A stretch of 64,000 nt of DNA from Paragorgia papillata (Eukaryota; Cnidaria; Anthozoa; Scleralcyonacea; Coralliidae). The notes under the pieces were generated by a model that was not told where the DNA came from, searched no databases, and saw only the letters and a program-made list of their open reading frames with translations. Made by a program: the position numbers and the translations under genes. Below, one piece after another: positions 28,201-32,215 of the stretch (its first letter is position 1; each line of letters starts with the position of its first letter). Location of the stretch: NCBI GenBank assembly GCA_035771165.1, contig JAWNZC010000238.1:1-64000 (forward strand), in the 5' to 3' direction.

Positions 28201-28554
28201 TGAATAAATATAGGAAGGGAGGGAGGGAGGGAGGGAGGAATTCGATGGAAGGATGAATTCGAAAGAAGGAAGGAAGGAATTCGAACGAACGGAACGGATC
28301 TTTATAGGGTTTTGCCTATATAATTGGGGCAGCAGGGAGCATCACCAAAGTCTAAAATTTCTATGTTTCTATTTCATTTCAGGTTTACTGTTGTTTTCGG
28401 TTACGCGCCACAAAACGAAGACGAGCTTGAACTATTAGATGGCGATCTCGTGAAGGTGGTAGAGAAATGCGACGATGGGTGGTTTGTAGGCATATCTGAG
28501 AGAACAGGGGACTTTGGCACTTTCCCGGGCAACTACGTAAAGAAAAACGCATGA
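1742..28554 (+). CDS. SORBS: SORBS family (sorbin/CAP/vinexin) adaptor with three SH3 domains, 5'-partial
   Basis: Adaptor of the sorbin/CAP-ponsin/vinexin family, which in other animals links actin, vinculin and signalling proteins at adhesions. Twelve exons join in frame: 1742-2021, 2378-2487, 21758-22053, 23657-23806, 24959-25071, 25405-25519, 26288-26380, 26489-26584, 27107-27140, 27270-27357, 27752-27838, 28383-28554 (1,634 nt; 543 residues plus a split first codon). Residues 1-230 are Ser/Pro/Gln-rich, then comes a Glu/Arg/Lys-rich probable coiled coil (exons 4-5). SH3-1 is about 306-354 (ALYNF...[10 protein letters not shown]), SH3-2 369-417 (NWFEG...GIFPVSYIE), SH3-3 488-543 ([27 protein letters not shown]). 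The third SH3 is nearly identical to what I remember of vertebrate SORBS SH3-3. The first exon starts mid-codon, so 5' exons lie before the window. The 19-kb intron may hide further exons. Family call is firm; which vertebrate paralogue is not resolvable. Confidence 0.9.
2378..2487 (+). CDS. SORBS: SORBS exon B (predicted from phase)
   Basis: Acceptor after the tract TCTCCATTCTCGTTCCCAG; donor GTTACA at 2488 is weak. It was found because exon A leaves two codon bases while the exon at 21758 needs one base before it. This 110-nt stretch is the only one I saw that converts one phase to the other with no stop. Least certain exon of the gene. Confidence 0.45.
3102..3774. mobile_element. Palindromic element B with GTGGCTCC ends (TTAA-flanked on the right)
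   Basis: An approximately 670-bp near-complete palindrome. The left end GTGGCTCCACACAGTTTC pairs with GAAACTGTGTGGAGCCACC at the right, followed by TTAA (3771-3774). Arms of about 310 bp diverge by scattered substitutions around a short loop near 3420-3460. Ends match the elements at 22176 and 39359. Confidence 0.8.
3851..3885 (+). repeat. tRNA-like fragment (box A only)
   Basis: CATGTAGTTCAGTCGGTAGG followed by GCGGCGGACTAA resembles the D-arm and anticodon 5' side of a tRNA. No B box follows; a minisatellite starts instead. Probably the head of a truncated SINE. Confidence 0.45.
3893..3987 (+). repeat. 21-bp minisatellite, about 4.5 units
   Basis: Tandem copies of a 21-bp unit containing GAGAATTAGAAATCGATAG, with minor changes in each copy. 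Confidence 0.9.
4030..4170 (+). repeat. Dispersed repeat shared with 37.6 kb and 63.7 kb
   Basis: The run CTGGAAACGCGGTGAACATC, then CAAAGCAGCTGACAACGG, and a later ACAATGTGTTCAGC, recur in similar order at about 37640-37840 and 63690-63790. Only a fragment is present here. Confidence 0.5.
4327..4399 (+). repeat. 73-nt uninterrupted poly-G
   Basis: A pure G run. Other poly-G/C tracts occur at about 387-413, 2141-2159, 2690-2716, 26668-26693, 29704-29740, 43285-43298 and 53683-53695. Exact lengths of such tracts are unreliable in any assembly. Confidence 0.95.
5893..6190. mobile_element. Short TIR element (CTCGTTTACACTAGAGCAAA ends)
   Basis: CGTTTACACTAGAGCAAA at the left (about 5895-5912) is inverted at the right as TTTGCTCTAGTGTAAACG (about 6169-6186). 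Roughly 300 bp, no coding capacity. The interior repeats phrases such as TAGTGTAAACG and AATCCG on both strands. Confidence 0.7.
6964..7318. mobile_element. TIR MITE (TAAAGCCCCGCAC ends), copy 1
   Basis: Starts TAAAGCCCCGCACAAACGAC and ends with the inverted sequence GTCGTCTGTACGGGGCTTAA. The interior repeatedly inverts TTTTCCTTGACAAG/CTTGTCAAGGAAAA and contains the hairpin AAAAGCTGGTCATGCCAGCTTTT. A near-identical copy lies at 32631-32987; a lone terminus at about 14024-14053. An ORF across it is a by-product. Confidence 0.85.
8516..8728. repeat. Dispersed repeat (GTCGTAAGAATCGTAAGAAT family)
   Basis: Contains GACTTGTCGTAAGAATCGTA and TTCCGATCAGATCGGCGACT, both also present at 46640-47237. 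Self-complementary pieces (ATTCTTACGAC/GTCGTAAGAAT) suggest ends of a TIR element. Its right side is interrupted by the CAGGGGCGG element. Confidence 0.6.
8729..10224. mobile_element. Non-autonomous DNA transposon with CAGGGGCGGATTTA ends (hAT5-like)
   Basis: Starts CAGGGGCGGATTTA (8729-8742) and ends with the exact inverse TAAATCCGCCCCTG (10211-10224). Flanks suggest a 5-bp duplication, CCTAA (8724-8728 and 10225-10229). Subterminal GGGGGGTCCGGGGGCATGGC is typical of this kind of repeat. No transposase ORF; ORFs inside are short. Superfamily is inferred from ends and duplication length only. Confidence 0.65.
10225..11021. mobile_element. 797-bp element with perfect 42-bp terminal inverted repeats
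   Basis: Bases 10225-10266 (starting CCTAATCAAACGAGAACGCA) are the exact reverse complement of 10980-11021. Between them lies one intact ORF resembling the end of a LINE polyprotein. No direct duplication is evident, partly because the hAT5-like element abuts the left end; the shared CCCTAATC suggests the terminal repeat extends one base beyond that insertion. Confidence 0.75.
10257..10826 (+). CDS. ORF resembling the C-terminal zinc-binding end of a LINE reverse transcriptase
   Basis: Uninterrupted 189-codon frame (no ATG at its start; it opens with TTG inside the left terminal repeat). Residues such as [27 protein letters not shown] and EQHLLMSC follow the pattern of the Cys/His segment after the RT domain of non-LTR retrotransposons, which ends in a basic tail region. 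There is no RT catalytic part in the window, so this is a fragment, probably not a functional protein by itself. Intactness within an element bounded by inverted repeats is odd: possibly captured by a DNA element, or a LINE tail copied between two repeats. Identification is by pattern only. Confidence 0.5.
   Translation: MAVTLSQPVPLNSFPKISCTKYQGNFSHYLRNKLHEFYTEYWKEQIQQGGNNGKLRVFKKLKINFGFEKYLSSIRNFKHRQAVTKLRISAHKLPVETGRYGNVSYSERLCKHYDLNEIGNEQHLLMSCRNTKFADLRVNFMESLCKINNSFSKFSYQDLFMYVIAMQDKTIMTLVAKYCFNVLTSFESL
12444..12600 (+). repeat. tRNA-derived SINE, copy 1
   Basis: Box A-like TGGCTCAGTGG (about 12454-12464) and box B-like GGGTTCAATTCC (12496-12507), followed by a tail GGTTTGGTCTTAAAATGTAT and TTTTCCTTCACC shared with copies at 15785-15957 and 16651-16750. 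The fold is too degraded for a working tRNA. Confidence 0.75.
12860..13050. repeat. Degenerate CAGGGGGGGC-type repeat
   Basis: GCGGATCCAGGGGGGGCACG at the left and CTCCCGGACCCCCTAGACG at the right, like the subterminal parts of the CAGGGGCG elements. No clean ends or duplication visible. Confidence 0.4.
13086..13186. mobile_element. Core-hairpin MITE (family K), copy 1
   Basis: About 100 bp, from TAACTCATTCCTGTCCGAGG to CGGACAGGAAAGAGTTAA, with central TCTGGCGTTAGCCAGA which is a 6-bp hairpin with a GTTA loop. Abuts a palindromic element on its right. Confidence 0.85.
13186..13634. mobile_element. Palindromic element between two family K copies
   Basis: Left AAAGTGCCTATCTCAACTG and TTTACATATTCG are inverted at the right as CGAATATATGTATATTC and AGGCACTTTAA; inner arms also match (CTTGACGTTTTAAAATTTC against GAAATTTTGGAACGTCAAG). 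TTAAAGTGCC ends are the same as in the element at 40895. Confidence 0.75.
13634..13721. mobile_element. Core-hairpin MITE (family K), copy 2
   Basis: Begins TTAACTCATTCTTGTCCGAG and ends GACAGGAAAGAGTTAAG, lacking the GCTTCCCCAGAG part of copy 1; core TCTGACGTTAGCCAGA carries one change. Confidence 0.85.
14573..14655 (-). repeat. tRNA-derived SINE head, antisense
   Basis: Reads GACGGGCTCGAACCTACAAC then CTCTAACCATTGAGTAACTC on the plus strand, the reverse of a B box and D-arm. Related to the copies at 52530-52590 and 52850-52925. Confidence 0.65.
15785..15957 (+). repeat. tRNA-derived SINE, copy 2
   Basis: Box B-like GGGTTCAATTCC (about 15850-15861), then GAAGGCCTTGATGTTGC and the GGTTTGGTCTTAAAATGCAT tail shared with the copy at 12.45 kb. 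The anticodon arm is disrupted. Confidence 0.7.
16072..16750 (+). repeat. tRNA-derived SINE split by a 530-bp insertion
   Basis: The 5' part (CTCAGTGGTCAGGGCACTGC, to about 16117) and the 3' part (from about 16652; CCGGAAGGCCTTGATGTTG, then TGGTTTTAAAATGTAAATTT) are halves of the same SINE. Between them are AT dinucleotide tracts and another, antisense tRNA-like unit. Confidence 0.6.
16346..16425 (-). repeat. tRNA-like unit, antisense (SINE head)
   Basis: On the minus strand: D-arm CTCAGTCGGTAGAGC, anticodon region CGGACTAGTAAACCG, T-arm CGGGTTCAAATCCC. The flanks do not form an acceptor stem, so it reads as a SINE head, not a working tRNA. It lies inside the insertion that splits the neighbouring SINE. 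Confidence 0.65.
18545..18790 (+). pseudogene. LINE reverse transcriptase tail (CR1/L2-like), degraded
   Basis: In the last frame, [20 protein letters not shown], then [19 protein letters not shown] and RSITCCF stop (TAG at about 18787). This CxxC-bearing tail pattern is familiar from CR1/L2-type LINEs of marine invertebrates. The upstream part contains stops and a frame change, so it is a 5'-truncated dead copy. An unrelated-looking 3' untranslated stretch follows. Confidence 0.6.
19025..19042. promoter_or_regulatory. 18-bp perfect palindrome: two CRE-like sites around an E-box
   Basis: TGACGTCACGTGACGTCA is its own reverse complement. It contains two TGACGTCA octamers (the full CREB/ATF consensus) flanking CACGTG. 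Lies deep in the SORBS 19-kb intron; regulatory use is untested. Confidence 0.45.
19200..19415 (+). repeat. LINE 3' untranslated-like tail ending in TAAATAAATAAA
   Basis: CGCGCCCCTTGAAAAACGAC then AATAGGCTACCGTGTATAAA and AAATAAATAAAT. The plan (GCTCC/GCCCC motif, GGACTACC/GGCTACC, GTATAAAT, short tandem end) matches the LINE tail at 47600-47670. Confidence 0.5.
19462..19581. mobile_element. Core-hairpin MITE (family K), divergent arms
   Basis: Core TCTGGTGTTAGCCAGA is kept but the outer arms differ from other copies (TTAACCCCTTGACTACC at the left, CAAAGCCACAAAGGGTTAA at the right) and still roughly pair with each other. Confidence 0.7.
20609..21083. repeat. GATCCGAT-rich repeat in two inverted clusters
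   Basis: Left cluster (20609-20745) reads AATCCGATCCGAATCTGATC then GGATCGGATCGGATT; the right cluster (20950-21083) has GGATCGGATCGGATTCGGAT and ends AATCCGATCCGATGC. Between them is AT-rich filler. Looks like an element with internally repetitive ends; family unknown to me. Confidence 0.6.
21758..22053 (+). CDS. SORBS: SORBS exon C: Pro/Gln/Asn-rich linker
   Basis: Strong T-run plus CTAG acceptor at 21756-21757 and consensus donor GTAAGT at 22054. 296 nt open in one frame, rich in Pro, Gln, Asn and Arg ([11 protein letters not shown] near the start, [18 protein letters not shown] near the end). It ends on a codon boundary, matching the next exon. Confidence 0.75.
22078..23012 (+). repeat. 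17-bp satellite CTTAAGCGGACACCTCT, interrupted by a MITE
   Basis: Starts CAGTCGAACCCCTATAACGG (an end typical of pogo/Tigger-like elements, from family knowledge), then about 5 units to 22175, a 590-bp MITE, and about 14 more units to 23012. A degenerate relative is at 52295-52370. Confidence 0.9.
22176..22765. mobile_element. TTAA-flanked MITE, GGTGGCTCCC...GGGGAGCAACC
   Basis: TTAA lies on both sides (22172-22175, 22766-22769), and the unit of the surrounding satellite resumes cleanly, so this is an insertion into it. Ends GGTGGCTCCC and GGGAGCAACC are imperfect inverted repeats. TTAA duplication is typical of piggyBac-like mobilisation. No ORF. Confidence 0.8.
23657..23806 (+). CDS. SORBS: SORBS exon D: charged coiled-coil segment
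   Basis: Acceptor TATATCAG, donor GTATAA at 23807. It encodes 50 residues dominated by Glu, Arg and Lys ([19 protein letters not shown]), the charged helical stretch that precedes the SH3 domains in SORBS proteins. The ATA/AAC microsatellite starts inside the donor site itself. Confidence 0.85.
23809..24510 (+). repeat. 700-bp ATA/AAC compound microsatellite
   Basis: AAT and AAC/GAC/GAT trinucleotides alternate (AACGACAACGATAATGACAA). It begins two bases after the exon D donor GT. ORFs on both strands are repeats of Ile/Thr or Leu/Ser and are not genes. Confidence 0.95.
24959..25071 (+). CDS. SORBS: SORBS exon E: end of coiled coil and start of SH3-1
   Basis: Acceptor TTTCTAG, donor GTATGT at 25072. 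It continues the charged helix ([17 protein letters not shown]) and begins the first SH3 with [13 protein letters not shown]. It leaves two codon bases, completed by the G of the next exon to give Lys. Confidence 0.92.
25140..25381 (+). repeat. CAA trinucleotide microsatellite
   Basis: Near-pure AAC with AGC and ACC variants, in the intron between the two halves of SH3-1; ends about 20 bp before the exon F acceptor. Frames through it are artefacts. Confidence 0.95.
25405..25519 (+). CDS. SORBS: SORBS exon F: body of SH3-1
   Basis: Acceptor CATTGTAG, donor GTAAGT. Encodes [13 protein letters not shown], then [12 protein letters not shown] and LFPSSYIE. These are the SH3 hallmarks: the ALYNF start comes from the previous exon, the W of the ligand groove and the final PSSY lie here. 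Confidence 0.95.
25918..26053 (+). repeat. ATTATGATGCAAAAAA repeat and AAAC/GTTT inverted microsatellite
   Basis: Five or six units like TTATGATGCAAAAAA, then AAACAAACAAACAAATG running straight into GTTTGTTTGTTTG, which makes a self-complementary pair of arms. Confidence 0.85.
26288..26380 (+). CDS. SORBS: SORBS exon G: linker and start of SH3-2
   Basis: Acceptor TTTTTAG, donor GTTAAA at 26381. Encodes a short acidic linker ([13 protein letters not shown]) and the beginning of the second SH3 ([16 protein letters not shown]). Length 93 nt, codon-boundary at both ends. Confidence 0.92.
26489..26584 (+). CDS. SORBS: SORBS exon H: body of SH3-2
   Basis: Acceptor AATTCTAG, donor GTAAGT. Encodes [17 protein letters not shown] and GIFPVSYIE, closing SH3-2. 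As in vertebrate SORBS proteins, the first two SH3 domains share the pattern IDxNWxEG. Confidence 0.95.
26828..26995 (-). repeat. 5S rRNA-like repeat (SINE3-like), copy 1
   Basis: GGTCACCCATCTACGTACTA then ACCCCGTCTAACCGGGCTTA resembles, in reverse, the region of 5S rRNA holding its internal promoter. Preceded by GGGAGGAGAACCCGGCG and TCGAAGCACAGGAGAG, shared with the repeat at 58897-59050. Confidence 0.45.
27107..27140 (+). CDS. SORBS: SORBS exon I: 34-nt linker micro-exon
   Basis: Short exon between CTTTAG and GTATGT encoding [11 protein letters not shown], the linker after SH3-2. Leaves one codon base, matched by the next exon. A micro-exon of this size would be a natural site of alternative splicing, but skipping it would break the frame. 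Confidence 0.8.
27270..27357 (+). CDS. SORBS: SORBS exon J: inter-SH3 linker
   Basis: Acceptor GTTTATAG, donor GTTAAA. Encodes a polar linker ([18 protein letters not shown] and [10 protein letters not shown]) between SH3-2 and SH3-3; phases fit both neighbours. Confidence 0.8.
27752..27838 (+). CDS. SORBS: SORBS exon K: acidic inter-SH3 linker
   Basis: Acceptor TCGTTTAG, donor GTAAGC. Encodes [20 protein letters not shown] and continues to LEGER, an acidic linker. Enters with one base and leaves two, in phase with the last exon. Confidence 0.82.
28205..28290 (+). repeat. GGGA/GGAA purine repeat
   Basis: AGGGAGGGAGGGAGGGAGG then AATTCGA and AAGGAAGGAAGG; simple sequence shortly before the terminal SORBS exon. 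Confidence 0.85.
28383..28554 (+). CDS. SORBS: SORBS terminal exon L: SH3-3 and stop codon
   Basis: Acceptor CATTTCAG. The whole third SH3 is in one exon: [31 protein letters not shown], then KNA and TGA at 28552-28554. Ending right after the last SH3 is typical of the family. Confidence 0.96.
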
Positions 28555-28941
28555 TTTGTATATCAGAAACTCAGATCCTTACAGACATATATATAGGTCA
28601 GCTTTGAGAAGGAAAATCGAGTCCCGGCGTACAGTAAGGAGCGTTTTTTCATTCCTATTATGTAATTATACTGTAATGATCATATATCGATCTTTTTCAT
28701 CGATATAGTATAATTTTGTGTAAAAATAACGACGAGTGATTGCTTGGCAATGCTATATAGTACAAGTTACTGCAAACCGCTTTTAGGAAAAAGATAGCCG
28801 TAATTTTTGGATCTTTTGTTGTCAATTTGCGTAGCTTGTCAATTATGACTGAACCCCATCCATCCGAGTGACTTTTCGTTTGAAAAAGCAATATTTTTAC
28901 GCTTAGGAAGTTGTCATTAATTCTATCCGGAAGAAAGAAAA

Positions 28942-29044
28942 CTAACGTTTCGAGCGAAGGCCCTTCGTCAGAGAGAAACGTAAAGAGTGTTAACACTTTT
29001 TACGACGTTTCCCTCTGACGAAGGGCCTTCGCTCGAAACGTTAG
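28942..29044. repeat. 103-bp palindrome of hammerhead-like motifs
   Basis: CTAACGTTTCGAGCGAAGGC at the left end is inverted as GCCTTCGCTCGAAACGTTAG at the right; the centre is GTGTTAACAC. Each arm contains CTGACGAAGGGCCTTCGCTC followed by GAAAC on one strand. Lies about 390 bp after the SORBS stop. Confidence 0.75.
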
Positions 29045-29099
29045 ACTACTACGTTCTCTGTTTCGGCAGTACATCTAACCTATATATCATTGTTAATAT

Positions 29100-29375
29100 T
29101 ATCAAACCAAATTAATTCGAAGGAAGCATGTGGATGTGTTTTTTCCCATAACACCAAACATGTAGATTTTGAAGTATTTGTATTTGATAATAGCAAAGAT
29201 ATATAAATTTCTCCGATAACTCATGTACATGCGACGTCAAAATGTTTAATTTGTATATCAAACGACTTGAAATATCTCAACAACGAAGCAAGGAAACGAA
29301 AAACTGCAAAAGATGTTACTCTGTCATTTTAAGTGTTCTTTCAAATAAGACAAACACAGAAATGCAAGGTGGGCG
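29100..29375. repeat. Dispersed palindrome-family fragment (related to 56.8-57.1 kb)
   Basis: Shares AAGCATGTGGATGTGTTTT, TATTTGATAATAGCAAAGAT, GAAATATCTCAACAACGAAG and TAAGTGTTCTTTCAAATAAG with 56786-57110, in the opposite orientation or as one arm of it. Confidence 0.65.
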
Positions 29376-29706
29376 GCCATATTTGTACGGTTCTCGTCCA
29401 TCTTATCTTTTAGTTTTTCTCTAGGAAACGACTTTCCAAGTCTTACATTCTAAAAGTCTCAAAACAATATTCTTTTAGGTGTGGTATAGATATTTCATGG
29501 AGTTGCAAATAGTTTAGTATTAATTTTTAATTATTAGCTTTCGTTGGTTAATCTTGATACGAACCAAAAAAGTTTCATGCCCCATCAAACGTCATGCAGC
29601 ATCCCCTTCCGGGGTAGAATTAATGCATTAATAAAACCTCCTTTAGGCCTTCGTTTACACATAAACGACGAACACGGTGGAAAAAACGAAACGTTGAAAA
29701 CCGCCG

Positions 29707-29742
<36 letters not shown>

Positions 29743-30758
29743 GTTAAAATTTTTTGAAAACTCGCTTGGCTAGATTGCAGTTTGGCACGGATTACAAAAT
29801 GGCACGGCAATAGCTAGTCCAAGCGTGGGTTTCGTTGAAGCGCTATCCAAGTAGTACAACAAGTCCAAACGAACAATTTTAAACCGGTATTTATATCAAA
29901 CTTGAAGTGCTTAGATCAAATTCCAATTTTTAAGTCCTAATTTATATAGAAATGCGAATGTTTTTAGACGTAATATGGTGTTCAGCATAAATATTAGATG
30001 CTTTTGAGTTGTGATTACGCTGCTTGTTGGCAAGGTTACCCTTTGTCAAACACTATGAGTAATGTAATATAATTAGCCAATTACATCTTATTACGAAAAG
30101 TAATTTTGTCGTATGTTGTTTAGTTTTGTTTTCCGTTTACTTTTGTAGAGTTAAGTTGCGTGTGATCCAATTTTTATTTGTACCAAACAATTTTTGTTTG
30201 TTTTTTAACCCAGTATAGTTTTAGCAATTTTAATATTCATTTTAGTAAGATTTAAAGGGGCATTAAGATGGAAAATCTATTCAATTTTATCCAAATTATT
30301 ATTATTTTGATATTTTCCGTATGAGGACTGAAGCATATAGTGTTCTCATTCAATCAATGTCTCATGTTCCAGAGATATTCAGGTTTTTGTAACATGCAAA
30401 TGAGATGCCTTATGATGTGATATGCCTTATGAAGGCTTCGGTAGTGGCTACAGAAATACAGTAATGCACAACCAACTACAAAAGTGGACGTGGGAGGGTA
30501 TTTCCATTGACTTTCTCAAACTCATTAATAATTCATGAGCTAGTTAGCCAATCAGAGAAAAATATTTGGTCGTGTGTATGAGTTTTGAAACCCGGTAAAG
30601 GTCGTGCAAACTGAATTTATAATTAAGAAATCAGATAATAAACGGCGCAAACGACCATTTATTACCACATTTCTCAATTATAAATTCAACGTGAAACCAT
30701 TGTCTAATCCAATATGCACCAATATCACCAAGTCGTACTATAATTGACGATTGAGAAG

Positions 30759-30991
30759 CTATTTCATAAACTCGTGTATCGTGTTTTACCGGGGGTTACA
30801 AGAGAACAACAAAAATCACTCAGACTATTACCTCGTAATTTTCAATATTCCCTCGTGTTTGTAAAACATTTGAAAACAATAAAAATCACTCCGCTTCATT
30901 ATTCTCTAGCTCATGTTTTACAAACACTCGAGAACAATGAAAATTACTCGGTTAACGGCCGGTAAAACACTCCCACTCGTTTATGAAATAT
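30759..30991. mobile_element. TIR MITE (ATTTCATAAACTCGTG ends)
   Basis: ATTTCATAAACTCGTG (30761-30776) is inverted as CACTCGTTTATGAAAT (30974-30989). The interior has repeated AAAACA..AAAATCACT phrases. Directly followed by a family K copy. Confidence 0.7.
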
Positions 30992-30994
30992 TAC

Positions 30995-31094
30995 TTAACT
31001 CATTCCTGTCCGAGGGCTTCCCCAGAGGTGAATAAAATCGTCTGGTGTTAGCCAGAATAAAATACTAAAGACCAATTCGGACAGGAAAGAGTTA
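30995..31094. mobile_element. Core-hairpin MITE (family K), copy
   Basis: TAACTCATTCCTGTCCGAGG to CGGACAGGAAAGAGTTA with core TCTGGTGTTAGCCAGA; nearly identical to the copies at 13086 and 31108. Confidence 0.85.
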
Positions 31095-31107
31095 GAGAGA
31101 TAGATTA

Positions 31108-31226
31108 TAACTCATTCCTGTCCGAGGGCTTCCCCAGAGATAAATAAAATCGTTTGGCGTTAGCCAGAATAAAATAGTAAAGACCAATTCGGACAGGAAA
31201 GACCAATTCGGACAGGAAAGAGTTAA
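31108..31226. mobile_element. Core-hairpin MITE (family K), copy with duplicated right arm
   Basis: Same structure, core TTTGGCGTTAGCCAGA; the right arm GACCAATTCGGACAGGAAA is present twice in tandem (31173-31220). Confidence 0.85.
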
Positions 31227-31868
31227 AGCCTAAAGGTATTTTTAAATTAAGAGATGCATTGATGTATTTTTGCTCAAACTGATCCCGCCCGGCTTGGTCT
31301 TAGAATTATTATATTTATTCAAAAATTATCTTCACTTTCCTTCCAATATTTTTCGTGGGGTACATATTTACTGGCACACCGACATAATCTTCGTCAACAA
31401 AATTGGTAGTTTGCGTAGTCGGCGCTGGGGGATTGGAAAAGTTGGTCGTCCGCCTTAACTCTGCTTAACGTCATGAAGCGAATTTAGTTCCCAGTCCCAT
31501 GGGCCACGGAAAAGCCTATATCTAGGTAACACCGCTGTCAAACGTTTGCGCATGCGTGAACTTGCTATAGTAAATATTGCAAGAGAAGAGGGAACTAGCC
31601 GTGGGGTCATTTCAGAATATGTCACAATATTGACAGAGAAGCCATGCACAAATTACCTACCTTATCTTTTTGGTAGTATGCTTATAATTTTAACTTTTGT
31701 GTCAGACTCTCGGACTAGTCCAAATATTTCAGTGTTTTCCCGCTCTTTTTTGGAGGTGCGCGCTCGGACGTCGCGCATGCGCAAAACGTTGGGCAGCGGT
31801 GTTCCTTAACTGCTTACGTCATGAAGTGAATTTAGTTCCCACTCCCATGGGCCACAGCTCAGCCACGT

Positions 31869-32215
31869 TTATGAAGTCCTATATAATAACATGGTCTTGA
31901 TGTGTTCCCGAAACTTTTCAAATGCGACCAAGGAAGATTCAATACAACCGCTGAAATTCGAGTGAACAAACGCATCTCCAGCCAGTACTAACAACGGCTT
32001 CTCCCGCGCGACTACTGCTCCAGGTTGCCCTGGAAACGATTTATAGACTTGCGAATACCTCCAGCGGATACATCGCGTCGTTAACGGTCGCGGAAAGCCT
32101 GGGAAGAGCTCTTGAAAATGTCCATATATGATCTTCTCTACTTCTTCGATATCAGAATCCAAATGTTCCAGACCAAACGGCACACTGGTATGAACAAGGA
32201 ACGAAGCTTCTGCCG
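31869..32215 (-). CDS. RNLS: RNLS exon 4: C-terminus and stop
   Basis: Acceptor ATACCTTGCAG; the first bases CG complete an Ala codon. Encodes ASFLVHTSVPFGLEHL, LFPGFPRPLTTRCIRWRYSQ, PLLVLAGDAFVHSNFSGCI and ends LYRTS stop. Confidence 0.95.

Larger units (their letters stand above)
28555..31868. other. Convergent intergenic region SORBS / RNLS
   Basis: Contains the 3' untranslated regions of both genes (ends not determinable) and, in order: a 103-bp palindrome (28942-29044), a dispersed repeat (29100-29375), poly-C (29704-29740), a TIR element (30759-30991) and two family K copies. No further gene recognised. Confidence 0.6.
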
